DNA of 64,000 nt, taken from the NCBI GenBank assembly GCA_903844155.1, contig CAIMSU010000232.1, forward strand, positions 78,544 through 142,543. The letters run 5' to 3'. Positions 24,471 through 36,354 of this stretch are shown piece after piece. The notes beneath the pieces were generated by a model that did no database searches, was not told the origin of the DNA, and was given only the letters and a program-made list of their open reading frames with translations. Positions within the stretch are counted from its first letter, which is position 1. Each line of letters begins with the position of its first letter. Source of the stretch: an uncultured Pseudomonadota bacterium (GTDB lineage Bacteria; Myxococcota_A; UBA796; SXON01). The position numbers and the translations under genes are program-made.

Positions 24471-25697
24471 ATGGACCCGACCCTCCGCCCGACGATTGAG
24501 CGCGCGCCAACCGCCTTCGCCGTCGGCATCGCCCGTCGGCGATCACCCGCAACCTGGGTACTGCTGGCGATGAATGTCACGATGTACCTGTATGAGCTCT
24601 ACAACGGGGCGCCAGACTACTCGCCCGCGCTCATCCGCATGGGCGCGCTGATGCGGGAGCGCGTGCTCGCGGGGGAGGTGTGGCGGCTGGTCACCTGCAC
24701 GTTCCTGCACGCGAGCTGGTTGCACCTCGGTTTCAACATGATGGTGCTCTTTGGCCTGGGCACGATGCTGGAGCGGATCCTCGGGACATGGCGGTTCCTC
24801 CTCCTGTATGGGCTCTCTGCGCTCGGAGGCAGCGTTGGAAGCCTGATCTTCACGCACGGTCTGTCGGTCGGCGCTTCGGGCGCGCTGTGGGGCCTGATGA
24901 CGGCGCAGTTCGTGCTCGCGCTGCGGTCGGGCGGCATCCTGCCGGAGCCCCTGCGCGTGCGGATGCGCGCTGGCGCAATGCAGAACCTCATGTTGAACAT
25001 CGTGAATTCCATGCTCCCGGGCGTGGACTGGGCGGCGCACGCGGGTGGTGGTACCGTCGGCGCGATCCTCGGCGCGGTCGGCCTGTTGACGTGGGGATTG
25101 CCGCGCTGGGCGGCGTTTGGGCCGGGCGAGGACGCGGGGCCGGATCGCGTTCCGGCGTTGGTCGTCCTCGGCTCGCTGGCGACGAGCGGCCTCCTGGTTC
25201 TCGGCCTCGTTGCTGGGGTTGTGCTGGGGCGCGTCGACGTCCTCTCCGCGGCGCCGACGCTCTCGCCGCGCCATGTGGCGACGTCGGGCTGGACCGTCGA
25301 CGTCCCGGCCGCGCTCACGACCTCCGAGGGCACCGGTGACGACGTCGCCTTCGGCGATCTGGAGACCGACCCCGTCGTCGTCGAGGTGGTCGTCTCGTCC
25401 TTCGATCCACTGGCCGACGAGGCCGACCTCGCGCCGTTGCCGTCGCAATTGGCGACGCAGATGGCGCAGGCGGAGAACGGGTTTTCGATCCTTGGCGGCG
25501 TGCAGAACACCGTTGTCGACGGGGTCACCGTATTGGACGGCGATTATCTTGGTCCGAACGGCTACAAGCTCCATCGGGCGCTGGCGATCCGGCCGTACGG
25601 CGTCGCTCGCGTGGACGTGCTCTACGGGGCCGGCGCGCCCGGCACGTGGACGGGAATCGGCAGGACCGTCGCCCTCTCGGCTCGCCGCACGCCGTAG
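24471..25697 (+). CDS. Rhomboid-family intramembrane serine protease with C-terminal extension
   Basis: This 408-residue protein has a six- to seven-helix rhomboid core (residues about 25-220). The catalytic serine is in GASGALWGL (Ser136), and the catalytic histidine is in AAHAGGGTVGAILG (His190). The L1 loop WRLVTCTFLHASWLHLGFNM is classical. A further helix near 230-255 is followed by a soluble domain of about 150 residues (SPRHVATSGWTVDVPAA onward) of unknown kind, probably periplasmic. Rhomboids cut membrane proteins near their helices. The frame is open upstream of the chosen ATG, but the start precedes the family core by the normal distance. Confidence 0.9.
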   Translation: MDPTLRPTIERAPTAFAVGIARRRSPATWVLLAMNVTMYLYELYNGAPDYSPALIRMGALMRERVLAGEVWRLVTCTFLHASWLHLGFNMMVLFGLGTMLERILGTWRFLLLYGLSALGGSVGSLIFTHGLSVGASGALWGLMTAQFVLALRSGGILPEPLRVRMRAGAMQNLMLNIVNSMLPGVDWAAHAGGGTVGAILGAVGLLTWGLPRWAAFGPGEDAGPDRVPALVVLGSLATSGLLVLGLVAGVVLGRVDVLSAAPTLSPRHVATSGWTVDVPAALTTSEGTGDDVAFGDLETDPVVVEVVVSSFDPLADEADLAPLPSQLATQMAQAENGFSILGGVQNTVVDGVTVLDGDYLGPNGYKLHRALAIRPYGVARVDVLYGAGAPGTWTGIGRTVALSARRTP

Positions 25698-25719
25698 CCG
25701 GCCCCCTCCGTCGACCGGT

Positions 25720-27549
25720 CTACTCCCTGACGGCGCCCGGCACCGCTCGCCACAACCGGACCTCGCCAATCCCCTTCAGCGACTTGGCCATCGGGGCAAA
25801 AGTAAACCCGTTGGCCGCGACGATCTCACGGACGCGGTCCTGCGCCTGCATCGCGTCGGTCCAGACGATCTCGCCCGAATCGGCCGCCCCCTGCGCGCGC
25901 GCGGCGAGATTGACGGTCCCCCCGAAGTAGTCGAGGCCGGCTTGATCGCTATGCACGACGAGCGCAGGGCCGACGTGGGCGCCGACCTTGAGCGAGGGTG
26001 GGTGTTCGAGGCCCAGCTTGGCGACCCAGACGTTGAACTCGGCGAGCATGTCGAACGCCCCGGACATGGCGGAGGGCGCGTCGTAGAACGCGGCCATGAC
26101 GGCGTCGCCGATGGTCTTGACGATCGTGCCCCCATGGCGCGCCGTCGCGGTCCGCAGGACGGCGAAATGATCGCGGACGACGGCGAAGGCCCGCGCGTCG
26201 CCAAGCTCCTCGTACATCGCGGTGCTGCCGGAGAGGTCGGTGAACACGAGCGCGATCGCGCGGACGCCAACGCGCAGATCGGGCGCGAGCACCTGGTGGC
26301 CGAGCTGGCGGCGAAAGCTCTCCTTCGTCGTCAGCATGCTGGCCGGCACCATCGGCACCGCCCCGCCTTCCCGTGTGAGGTAGACGCGCTGACGGTCGGG
26401 GGAGTCGTTGAGGAGGTCGAGGGTCACCTCGCCGGTCTTGAGCGTCACCGCGCCCGCGCGCGCGGCCGTCCAGTTGACGCTCGTGGGTCCGGAGTCGCCG
26501 ACGTCCAGGTCCAGGTCCGGCCGGTTGTGCCCCTGCCCGAGGCGCCAGGCCCCCGGCGAGAGGCGGACCTGCGCGTTGATCCGCTGCCCCGCCGCCATCG
26601 TGAAGACCGCGAGCTGCGAGGGCGCGCCCTTGGGGTAGACCGTGCAGAAGTTCACGTCGAGCTGCGCTGCCACGCTCGGGTGCGGGGCGAACAGCACCTC
26701 CACGTTGGAGGCCAGATCCACGTCCGTCCGCACCTCGCAGCCCTTGCATTCGGCGTGGTCGGCGAGATCGGACAGCAGCCTCCCACCCGCGACCTGCCCG
26801 TAGCACCGGCTGCAACGGACGCTCCAGAACAGCTCGACCGCGCCCACGCTCACGGCCCCAAGCAGCGCGTCGAGCACCGCATCCCGCTCCATCCCCCAGC
26901 GATCCGCCAGGTCAAACGCGCGGAGTCGCGAGAGGTCGGTCGGTCGCGCGGTCCGGAAGTGGAGCTCGAAGCGCTTGACGATGCTGGTGTCCGCGCAGCC
27001 CTCCCAGCGCCGCAACGCCGCGACGGCCTCCGGCCCCAGATCCCGGGAAACGTCCTCGTCACCCGCGGGCAGGCGCAGCCGATTGAGGGTCTCCTCCCAT
27101 TGGCGCTTCATTTTCCCGAGCGAGAGGCCCTTGCGCATCGCCGCGGCCCAGCCTGGCCCGGTGAGCGCCATGTCGACGGTCGGCTTTACAAGCCCGCCTT
27201 CGACCGGAACAAGCTCGGCCCGATAGTCGGACCGGGCGATGATCGGGGACTGGATGTCGCGGACCTGGCGAAAGAACCGACCTGCCACCCAGCTCGACCA
27301 GATCTCCATGAACGGGAGCTTCAACCCCATCGGTCCGGCGATCTCGCCGACGAGCATCGGGAAGCCGTCGCGCTGGCTCTCGATGTCCATCTTGACCACG
27401 GCGCCGGCGCCGGCCGCCCGGTTCATCCAGTCGGTGTCCCCGATCAGGCTCCACGCGCGCTCGGGGGCGCACGCGGGACCCTCGATGTGGAAGCTCTCGT
27501 GCGCGAGCGCGGCGAGCGGCTCGGGCGAGCCTTCGGGGAATTCGGCCAT
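25720..27549 (-). CDS. Class III adenylate/guanylate cyclase with SRPBCC and zinc-ribbon N-terminal region
   Basis: A 609-residue cytoplasmic protein. The first ~160 residues resemble a START/SRPBCC lipid-binding fold. The middle region matches the DUF5939-type module that often precedes bacterial cyclases. It includes paired CxxC motifs (CSRCYG and CKGC, about 30 residues apart), a likely zinc ribbon. The C-terminal cyclase domain (about 420-600) has VFTDLSGSTAMYEELGD with a metal Asp, and KTIGDAVMAAF with the second. FGGTVNLAARAQ follows. It probably makes cAMP or cGMP in response to a bound ligand. A TGTATC (GATACA on the - strand) box is 9 nt from the ATG. Confidence 0.87.
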   Translation of the reverse strand: MAEFPEGSPEPLAALAHESFHIEGPACAPERAWSLIGDTDWMNRAAGAGAVVKMDIESQRDGFPMLVGEIAGPMGLKLPFMEIWSSWVAGRFFRQVRDIQSPIIARSDYRAELVPVEGGLVKPTVDMALTGPGWAAAMRKGLSLGKMKRQWEETLNRLRLPAGDEDVSRDLGPEAVAALRRWEGCADTSIVKRFELHFRTARPTDLSRLRAFDLADRWGMERDAVLDALLGAVSVGAVELFWSVRCSRCYGQVAGGRLLSDLADHAECKGCEVRTDVDLASNVEVLFAPHPSVAAQLDVNFCTVYPKGAPSQLAVFTMAAGQRINAQVRLSPGAWRLGQGHNRPDLDLDVGDSGPTSVNWTAARAGAVTLKTGEVTLDLLNDSPDRQRVYLTREGGAVPMVPASMLTTKESFRRQLGHQVLAPDLRVGVRAIALVFTDLSGSTAMYEELGDARAFAVVRDHFAVLRTATARHGGTIVKTIGDAVMAAFYDAPSAMSGAFDMLAEFNVWVAKLGLEHPPSLKVGAHVGPALVVHSDQAGLDYFGGTVNLAARAQGAADSGEIVWTDAMQAQDRVREIVAANGFTFAPMAKSLKGIGEVRLWRAVPGAVRE

Positions 27550-27558
27550 ACGCGGCGC

Positions 27559-27564
27559 TGTATC
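27559..27564 (-). promoter_or_regulatory. GATACA -10-like box, cyclase gene
   Basis: On the - strand GATACA lies 9 nt before the cyclase ATG, with no Shine-Dalgarno between. Confidence 0.4.
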
Positions 27565-27585
27565 TTGCCCGGCCCCGGGGTGCCG

Positions 27586-30380
<2,795 letters not shown>

Positions 30381-30385
30381 GGCGC

Positions 30386-30391
30386 GATAAC
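30386..30391 (+). promoter_or_regulatory. GATAAC -10-like box, pectate-lyase-like lipoprotein gene
   Basis: GATAAC lies 8 nt before the GTG at 30400, with no Shine-Dalgarno. Confidence 0.4.
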
Positions 30392-30399
30392 CCTACGGC

Positions 30400-32163
30400 G
30401 TGCGTCCCATCGTCGTCATCGTCGCCCTCCCCCTGGCTGCCTGCACGCCGAAGACGCTCGCCACCTTCGACTCAGCCGCCCATGAGTCCACCGACAGCGG
30501 CGTCGTCGACAGTCATGCCGATTCGTCCGTCGACAGTCATGGCGACACGCACGCGGACTCGCTCATCGACTCGGCGGTGGACTCAGTCACGGACTCCCAG
30601 CACGACTCGCCTGCCGACACCGCACCGACGACATGGCGCTCGTCGCTCTATCCCGTCGACTGGACCCCGGACTACACCGCGGACGACGGCCATTTTCTCC
30701 ACGACTTCAGCTACGCCGGGTACCGCGCCGGGGTTGACGATCCACCCGACCCCGTCCCCGGCGACCCGTTCGATGTCACGGCGTATGGCGCCGACAACAC
30801 GGGCGCCTCCGACTGTACGTCTGCGGTCCAGTCAGCGATTGACGCAGCCTCCGCGGCGGTCGCCAGCGGCGCGAGCACTGCGGCGATCGTGACGTTTCCA
30901 GCCGGGACCTACCGCTTCGACGACATCGTCAGCATCACCCAGTCCAACGTCGTGTTGCGCGGCGCGGGGTCGGACGCGTCCTACCTCTACTTCACGCGCT
31001 ACGACGGCATGAGTGACACCTCCGACATCACGTTCACGGGCGCTATCGCGCAGGGTGCTGGCCATCTGTTGGTCGCCGACGGGGCCAACCGGGCGTTTAC
31101 GGTCCTGCTCGCGGATGTGTCAGACCTTGCGGTTGGCGACCAGGTCGCGGTGGGGTGGACGATCACCGATGAGTTCGTCGCGGAGCACGGGATGACCGGC
31201 ACGTGGACGGAGTTCAACGGGCAGTGGAAGAGCTTTTTTCGGCGGACGATCACGGACGTCGACGCGACCAGCGGCACAGTCACCCTCGATGTCCCGCTCC
31301 GCTACGACGCGCTGATGCGCGACGGCGCCAGTCTCCGCGTCGAAACCGGGTATCTCACCGAGGTCGGCATCCAGGACCTCGCTGTTTCAACCGTGAACGA
31401 CTGGACGGCGGCGTGGTCGGGCGTCGACCGCACACACGCCATTGGATTGGTGGACGTACGCGACGGCTGGATGTCCAACGTAAAGAGCTGGGAGTCGCCG
31501 CTTTCGACGGACGGGCGCGGCAAGCACCTGATGAGCGGGGGTGTCATCATCGAGGACAGCCGGCGTGTGACTGTCGCGGGCTGCGATCTGGAGAACGCCG
31601 AGGATCGCGGCGACAACGGCAATGGCTACCTCTACGAGGTGATGCGGTCCAACGAGGTCCTCACGCGGGACAGCATTGGTGCCAACGGAAGGCACAACTT
31701 CATCCAGAACTGGGACTTTGGGACGACCGGGTGTGTGTGGCTGCGCGACAATTCGTCCGGTGGCCGTGCCTATCTCGCCGACTGGGACCCGATCGGGTAC
31801 GCCGCCTACAGCGAGTTCCATCACTCGCTTGCGATGGCGAACTTGATTGACGACACCGTGGCTTCGGACGGTTGGCAGGGGGTGAATCGTCAGACGGAGA
31901 GCACGGGCGCGGGGCTGACACTCACCCAGTCCTGCTTCTGGAACATCTCCGGGGGCGGGTACCTGCGGTCGCTGCAGTACGGCGACGGCTACGTCATCGG
32001 GACGGACGGGATGGATATCCACGTCGATCCGACCGAATGGGACTGGGAGAACGCGGGTGAGGGGACGGATCCGGAGGATTGGACCGAGGGGTTGGACGCG
32101 GCGACGACGCTGGAGCCGCAGTCGCTGTACGAGGATCAGTTGGCGAGGCGGTTGGCGCGGTGA
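30400..32163 (+). CDS. Pectate-lyase-superfamily beta-helix lipoprotein
   Basis: A 587-residue secreted lipoprotein. The signal ends LPLAAC, with Cys at residue 15. A ~45-residue Asp/Ser/His-rich tether follows (HADSSVDSHGDTHADS). The catalytic body begins FDVTAYGADNTGASDCTSAVQ, the usual opening of pectate-lyase_3/GH28-like right-handed helices, then FPAGTYRFDDI, NVVLRGAG and repeated beta-helix rungs to about 560. Exact polysaccharide substrate is unknown; catalytic residues were not assigned. GTG start. The stop overlaps the GTG of the next lipoprotein gene. Confidence 0.82.
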   Translation: MRPIVVIVALPLAACTPKTLATFDSAAHESTDSGVVDSHADSSVDSHGDTHADSLIDSAVDSVTDSQHDSPADTAPTTWRSSLYPVDWTPDYTADDGHFLHDFSYAGYRAGVDDPPDPVPGDPFDVTAYGADNTGASDCTSAVQSAIDAASAAVASGASTAAIVTFPAGTYRFDDIVSITQSNVVLRGAGSDASYLYFTRYDGMSDTSDITFTGAIAQGAGHLLVADGANRAFTVLLADVSDLAVGDQVAVGWTITDEFVAEHGMTGTWTEFNGQWKSFFRRTITDVDATSGTVTLDVPLRYDALMRDGASLRVETGYLTEVGIQDLAVSTVNDWTAAWSGVDRTHAIGLVDVRDGWMSNVKSWESPLSTDGRGKHLMSGGVIIEDSRRVTVAGCDLENAEDRGDNGNGYLYEVMRSNEVLTRDSIGANGRHNFIQNWDFGTTGCVWLRDNSSGGRAYLADWDPIGYAAYSEFHHSLAMANLIDDTVASDGWQGVNRQTESTGAGLTLTQSCFWNISGGGYLRSLQYGDGYVIGTDGMDIHVDPTEWDWENAGEGTDPEDWTEGLDAATTLEPQSLYEDQLARRLAR

Positions 32164-32993
32164 GGCGGGTTCGCGGCGCGTTCCTCCTCGGCGTCGCGTT
32201 CGTTCTCGCGTGCGCGAAGCACACGCCTGTCGCTCCTCCTGCGCTCGTCGAAAACAAAGCTCCGACGCCAATTGCTAACGCGCTGTCCCTCACCGTCTTC
32301 CCGCCTGGCGACATCCACGCCCCGGTCGGGAGCGGCGCTGTCCGCCTGGTCCGGGTCGAGAATTGGAGCGACGCCACCGTGACCGTGACGGACGCCCGCG
32401 TCGGGCAGGCGGGGACTGCGTTCACGATGTCCGGTTTGTTCCCACCCTTTGACCTCGCGCCGGGTGCGGGTGAGAACCTGACCGTGTGGTTCCGGCCGAC
32501 GCTGGAGGGGCCTGCGACGGCGGACGTGGTCGTGAAGGACCGCGACGGCGAGCATCACCTCGCCGTCGTTGCGACCGGCGATCCGGCGACGGAGGCGGCG
32601 CCCTCGGTGGCGGCCGACGCGGCGGATGACGGGGGGCTTGGCGCGATGGCGACGGCGCAGTCAAGGGCCGCCACCGACCCGTCCGACGTGCAGATCATGG
32701 GCGGCATGGACTCCGGACTGATCAACGCAGTGGTGCGACGGCACATGCCGGAGGTCCGGTACTGTTACCAGCGCGAGCTGGTCGCCAACCCGGCCTTCGC
32801 CGAGAAGCTGAGCGTGAAGTTCGTCATCGCCGGGGACGGCACGGTGGGCTCGGCGGTGATCGGGTTCGCCTCGAACCCGCTCGCATCGTTCGAGTCGTGC
32901 ATCACCACGCAGTTCTTCAAGATGCAGTTTCCCGCGCCCGCAAATCACGGCATCGTCATCGTCAAAATTCCGCTGACCTTTTCCCCGGGCTGA
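32160..32993 (+). CDS. Lipoprotein with AgmX/PglI (TonB-like) C-terminal domain
   Basis: A 277-residue protein. The GTG start overlaps the previous stop (GTGA). A signal with lipobox FVLAC places Cys near residue 18. Residues 40-140 form a beta-rich Ig/ASH-like segment (TVTVTDARVGQAG, LTVWFRPTLEG). The C-terminal ~95 residues (VRRHMPEVRYCYQRELVAN, then VKFVIAGDGTVGSAVI and a cysteine in SCITTQFF) match the AgmX/PglI C-terminal domain, a TonB-like fold common in Myxococcota. AgmX is tied to gliding motility, but most homologues are uncharacterised. Confidence 0.83.
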   Translation: MRRVRGAFLLGVAFVLACAKHTPVAPPALVENKAPTPIANALSLTVFPPGDIHAPVGSGAVRLVRVENWSDATVTVTDARVGQAGTAFTMSGLFPPFDLAPGAGENLTVWFRPTLEGPATADVVVKDRDGEHHLAVVATGDPATEAAPSVAADAADDGGLGAMATAQSRAATDPSDVQIMGGMDSGLINAVVRRHMPEVRYCYQRELVANPAFAEKLSVKFVIAGDGTVGSAVIGFASNPLASFESCITTQFFKMQFPAPANHGIVIVKIPLTFSPG

Positions 32994-33020
32994 ACGCCGC
33001 CGGTCGCCCAAAAACAGGGC

Positions 33021-33026
33021 TATGCT
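33021..33026 (+). promoter_or_regulatory. TATGCT -10-like box, lipase gene
   Basis: TATGCT (TAnnnT) lies 6 nt before the ATG at 33033, with no Shine-Dalgarno. Confidence 0.4.
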
Positions 33027-33032
33027 CGCCCG

Positions 33033-34349
33033 ATGCGCCGCTTCGTCGCCGTCTCCGTCGTCCCCACCGTCCTCCTCGCCTGCAACCACCCGGTCGGCAA
33101 GGACGCGCCTTCGGACTCATCAATTCCAGGCGATACCGCCATGACCGGTGTCGACTCCGGCGACACGTCGACCTCGTTCCCCTGCACCGCGACCGGCGAC
33201 GCCCTCGAAGGCACCTTTTTTGCGCAGGGAACCAGCGTCTCTGGCACGCTCGCGGCGTGCAACGGCGTGACACACGTGACGGCCGGTGCCGGCAACTCGC
33301 ACCTGTCGGTCACGCTCACCGCCTGGTCGGGCGACGCCCCGACCCTGACAGTCAGCGATGGCGGCGGACACTCGCTCCTTCCTGCTGGCGCTTTGCAACC
33401 CAACGTCCCCGTCGACGTCCAGCTCTGGCAGAGCGGCGAGGTGATGTTGCGGCTTGATCCGCCCGATTCGGGCGCCCATGCGTACACGCTCGCGGTTGGG
33501 TGCACCTCCGGCTGCGATCAGGCATACACCCGCTACCCGATCATCCTGATGCACGGCATGGGTGGATCCGAGGCGTTCAACGGCGTGGATTACTTCTACA
33601 ACGTCCGCGCGACGCTGGAGGCGAAGGGCTACCTCGTCCGCAACCCGTCTGTCGCCGCGTTTGCGACGACCGAGGAGCGCGCTGGTGAGTGGGCGACTGA
33701 GATCGACGCGATGCAAGCGGAGGGTCTGGGCCGGAAGTTCTTCCTCATCGCCCACTCGCAGGGCGGCCTCGACGCCCGCTATCTCATCTCCAACCTCGGC
33801 TACAGTGACCGCGTCGTTGCATTGGACATGGTCGCGACGCCCAACGATGGCACCGTCGTCGCCGACGTCCTCTCGGGCACGATCACGGACGGCTACGTGG
33901 ACCCCGCCATCGTCGACGCAGGCGCTGCCGCGTTTGCCGCGATGTTCGGCCTCGACGCGACCGATGCCTCTCTCTCCACGGCGATGAACGCGCTCACGAC
34001 CGCGACACTCACGAGCTTCAACACAAGCACCCCCGACGACCCCGGCGTCTACTACTCCTCCTGGTCCGGCCACTCCTGCGATGCGTTGGACTTCACCTGT
34101 CAGGACGCCCATGGCGGGGAGGTCATCGAGCCGCTGATGGCCCCTTTGCTCTGGATCATGGCGGCGTATGGCCTCGACTCGGATGGCCTGGTCCCAACCG
34201 ATTCGGCGAAGTGGGATGACTGGCAGGGCGAGATCAACGGCGACCACCTGGATGAGATCGGCCAGTTTCAGGACGTCGACAACCCGGCGTTCAACCACCT
34301 TGACTTCTACACGTCCGAGGTCGAGCGCCTCGCGGGGATGGGCTTTTGA
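33033..34349 (+). CDS. Secreted triacylglycerol lipase, lipoprotein
   Basis: A 438-residue lipoprotein (signal ending VLLAC). An Asp/Ser/Thr-rich tether leads to a beta-rich domain (40-160) and then a family I lipase: YPIILMHGMGG (oxyanion hole), nucleophile AHSQGG (Ser242), LDMVATPNDG, and DSDGLVPTDSAKW near the acid/His region. The C-terminus FNHLDFY probably carries the catalytic His. Family I lipases usually need a foldase; none is adjacent, but a lipase maturation factor lies nearby. The TGA stop overlaps the TTG of the next gene in the -1 frame. Confidence 0.85.
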   Translation: MRRFVAVSVVPTVLLACNHPVGKDAPSDSSIPGDTAMTGVDSGDTSTSFPCTATGDALEGTFFAQGTSVSGTLAACNGVTHVTAGAGNSHLSVTLTAWSGDAPTLTVSDGGGHSLLPAGALQPNVPVDVQLWQSGEVMLRLDPPDSGAHAYTLAVGCTSGCDQAYTRYPIILMHGMGGSEAFNGVDYFYNVRATLEAKGYLVRNPSVAAFATTEERAGEWATEIDAMQAEGLGRKFFLIAHSQGGLDARYLISNLGYSDRVVALDMVATPNDGTVVADVLSGTITDGYVDPAIVDAGAAAFAAMFGLDATDASLSTAMNALTTATLTSFNTSTPDDPGVYYSSWSGHSCDALDFTCQDAHGGEVIEPLMAPLLWIMAAYGLDSDGLVPTDSAKWDDWQGEINGDHLDEIGQFQDVDNPAFNHLDFYTSEVERLAGMGF

Positions 34350-35695
34350 TCGACCCGCAGGCCGAAGCCGAGCGCTGGTCGCCCGTCATCTACCAGGACG
34401 TCGCGGATGGGCCATTCAATGATGCGTCGTTGCGGCGGCGGGATCTGTTGTCCCAGGTCGACTTCGACGGCGACTGGGATGCCTTCGACAACGCCGAGAA
34501 TCTCGACGCTGGCGTCTACCGCTTGCCGGGCACGGTCTACTACGACGTAGTCGAGACCGAGACACACATCTACATCGTCTACGCGTTCTTCCACGCGATC
34601 GACTGGGCCGACATCGGCACGATCGACCACGAGAATGACATGGAGCACGCCTGGCTCGTGATCGAAAAGCACGTCGACGGGACGGAGACCCTGCTGGTCG
34701 CGCACACACAGGCGCACGGGGAGCTGTTCGGTTGGTCGGACACGACGTTGGGTGGCACCTTCGCCCTCTCAGCCGGCGGGTTGTCGATGGAGGACGAGCA
34801 CGTTCGCTTGTTCATCGAGGCGCACGGTCATGGTCCGGCGTCATGCTCCTACGCGGGCGGGCTGCCGTTCACGGAGGCCATCAACTGTGCCCCTTCTTCC
34901 TCGGAAGACCTCGTCCTCTACCACAATCTCGCCGGCTCGGTTCCCTCGGACCTGACCGAGCCGGATGTGTCCAACGGAGGCGTCGTCGAGGCTGACTACG
35001 CCCTCGTCCCCGCGCACGACACGCTCTGGCCCCTGCGCGCGAGCATCGACGGCGAGAGCCCCGATCCCGTGCTTTGGGACAGCGCTTTTGACTATGTCCC
35101 GGGCCGCAATGCGGACCTCGACCCGGCCAACGACCTGCTCATCGACGCGTCCAAAAACCACCTCGGCGGCGAGTTTGCGGGCGATGAAGGCGGCGGCGGC
35201 GGGTTGCCACCGTGGGGCTACGCGGTCAAGGACAACTGGACGGGCGGCATCGCGTTCGGGTTGCAGGGCGACATGCTGCTCGACCCGGCGGCGCTTTTTG
35301 ACGCCATGTACCGGGACTATCCGTGTACGGACCGCGAACCGTTCTGGAACTACCTGCAGAACCCCTATCTCGAGGACCTCGTGGTGCCGGGGAGCGGGCT
35401 CGGGTCGACGGGCGTGGACGCGGGGCGACGGTGCGACGGGACGGTGGTGACGGCGTCGGACACGGGGGACAGCGGCGGGGACAGCGCGGTGGATTCGGGC
35501 GTCCCAACCGGGGATACCGCCGATCAGGGGGAGGCGGGCGACAGCGGGGCGACCCCGGTGAAGGGCGGGTCGTGCGGGTGCGCGAGTGAGGGTGGGGGAG
35601 CGGGGTGGCTGGCGGCGTTTTTGGCGCTGGCGGTGGGGCTTCGGCGTCGGACGACCCCGGTCAGAGAGGGCTCAGCGGATTGCGCAGCGCGCTGA
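34346..35695 (+). CDS. Secreted-type protein of unknown function with MYXO-CTERM-like tail
   Basis: A 449-residue protein. The body (residues 1-370) is acidic and aromatic, with WSPVIYQDVADGPFND, LLSQVDFDGDWDAFDNAEN and YIVYAFFHAIDWAD; I do not recognise its family. An Asp/Ser/Gly tether (SDTGDSGGDSAVDSG) leads to CGCAS, a hydrophobic stretch and RRR, a MYXO-CTERM-like sorting tail. MYXO-CTERM proteins normally carry a signal peptide, but none is present. The only possible start is TTG at 34346, overlapping the lipase stop; a stop at 34301 closes the frame upstream. It may be the second half of a lipase fusion read by -1 frameshift, or a broken gene. Confidence 0.68.
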   Translation: MIDPQAEAERWSPVIYQDVADGPFNDASLRRRDLLSQVDFDGDWDAFDNAENLDAGVYRLPGTVYYDVVETETHIYIVYAFFHAIDWADIGTIDHENDMEHAWLVIEKHVDGTETLLVAHTQAHGELFGWSDTTLGGTFALSAGGLSMEDEHVRLFIEAHGHGPASCSYAGGLPFTEAINCAPSSSEDLVLYHNLAGSVPSDLTEPDVSNGGVVEADYALVPAHDTLWPLRASIDGESPDPVLWDSAFDYVPGRNADLDPANDLLIDASKNHLGGEFAGDEGGGGGLPPWGYAVKDNWTGGIAFGLQGDMLLDPAALFDAMYRDYPCTDREPFWNYLQNPYLEDLVVPGSGLGSTGVDAGRRCDGTVVTASDTGDSGGDSAVDSGVPTGDTADQGEAGDSGATPVKGGSCGCASEGGGAGWLAAFLALAVGLRRRTTPVREGSADCAAR

Positions 35696-36276
35696 AGACG
35701 AACGCCACGACGGCGGCGGCGACCGCGCCGATGAGGATGAACGCGGTGGCGGCACCCGCAAGCCAGGGTGCGAGCGGGATTCGTCCCCGACGCCAGAGCA
35801 CGAACGATCCGGCGGGCAGCGCGAGGGCGATCAAGCCCGTCGCGGTCGAGCCGGCGACCCGGACGGGGTCGAGTTCCTCCTGGTGACGTCCGAGCGGATG
35901 ACCACATCGCCAGACGCGTCGGCTTCTACGAGCGGAATCGCCACGTTCGGACCGGGCAGGGTCGGCCCGGCAGTGACCGCGGCGGTGCGGACGTCGACGA
36001 AGGTGGTGGCCCCTCCGTTGGTCAGGAGCAGCCGGTCGGGGCCCGCGCGGCTCATGTGGTGGAGTTACGCGCCTGCGGGAAGCGCCGCGAGATCGGTCAT
36101 CTCGACCCCCGGCGCCCGACCCACCAGCAGGCGCCTGGTCCTCCCCCGGTCGGTCTCGGCGAGGGCGCAGACCCGGCCGTCGCCGCGTAGGACCCCACGA
36201 CGCCAGCGACGAGCGTTGGCGACGAAATGGCAAATCCGAGCGCGAACGACAGGGTGGAGCGGGCGAACGCGGGCAT
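35661..36276 (-). pseudogene. Decayed membrane-protein gene (two frameshifts, one stop)
   Basis: Protein-like sequence runs through all three - strand frames. It starts at ATG 36276 with MPAFARSTLSFALGFAIS, hydrophobic and signal-like. It continues after a frameshift near 36190 with RVCALAETDRGRTRRLLV. An in-frame TAA at 36065-36067 follows PAGA, possibly from CAA. It continues LLLTNGGATTFVDVRTAAV to about 35870, then shifts frame again to GLIALALPAGSFVLWRRG and a strong helix to a TGA at 35661. A CATACG box lies 7 nt before the ATG. The parent was probably a membrane protein with a beta-rich exposed part. Sequencing error could mimic this. It fills the gap between the MYXO-CTERM gene and miaB. 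Confidence 0.6.
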
Positions 36277-36354
36277 GGCCCACCGTATGCCATCCGCAGC
36301 AGGTTACCGCGCGCCCGGTCCCGATTCCCTCCTCCCTCACCCGGCCGTTCGTCC

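Noticed and set aside
33583..33840. Possible Lif-type lipase foldase near the lipase
   Set aside because: No helical-repeat foldase frame was found on either strand; only shadow frames lie there.
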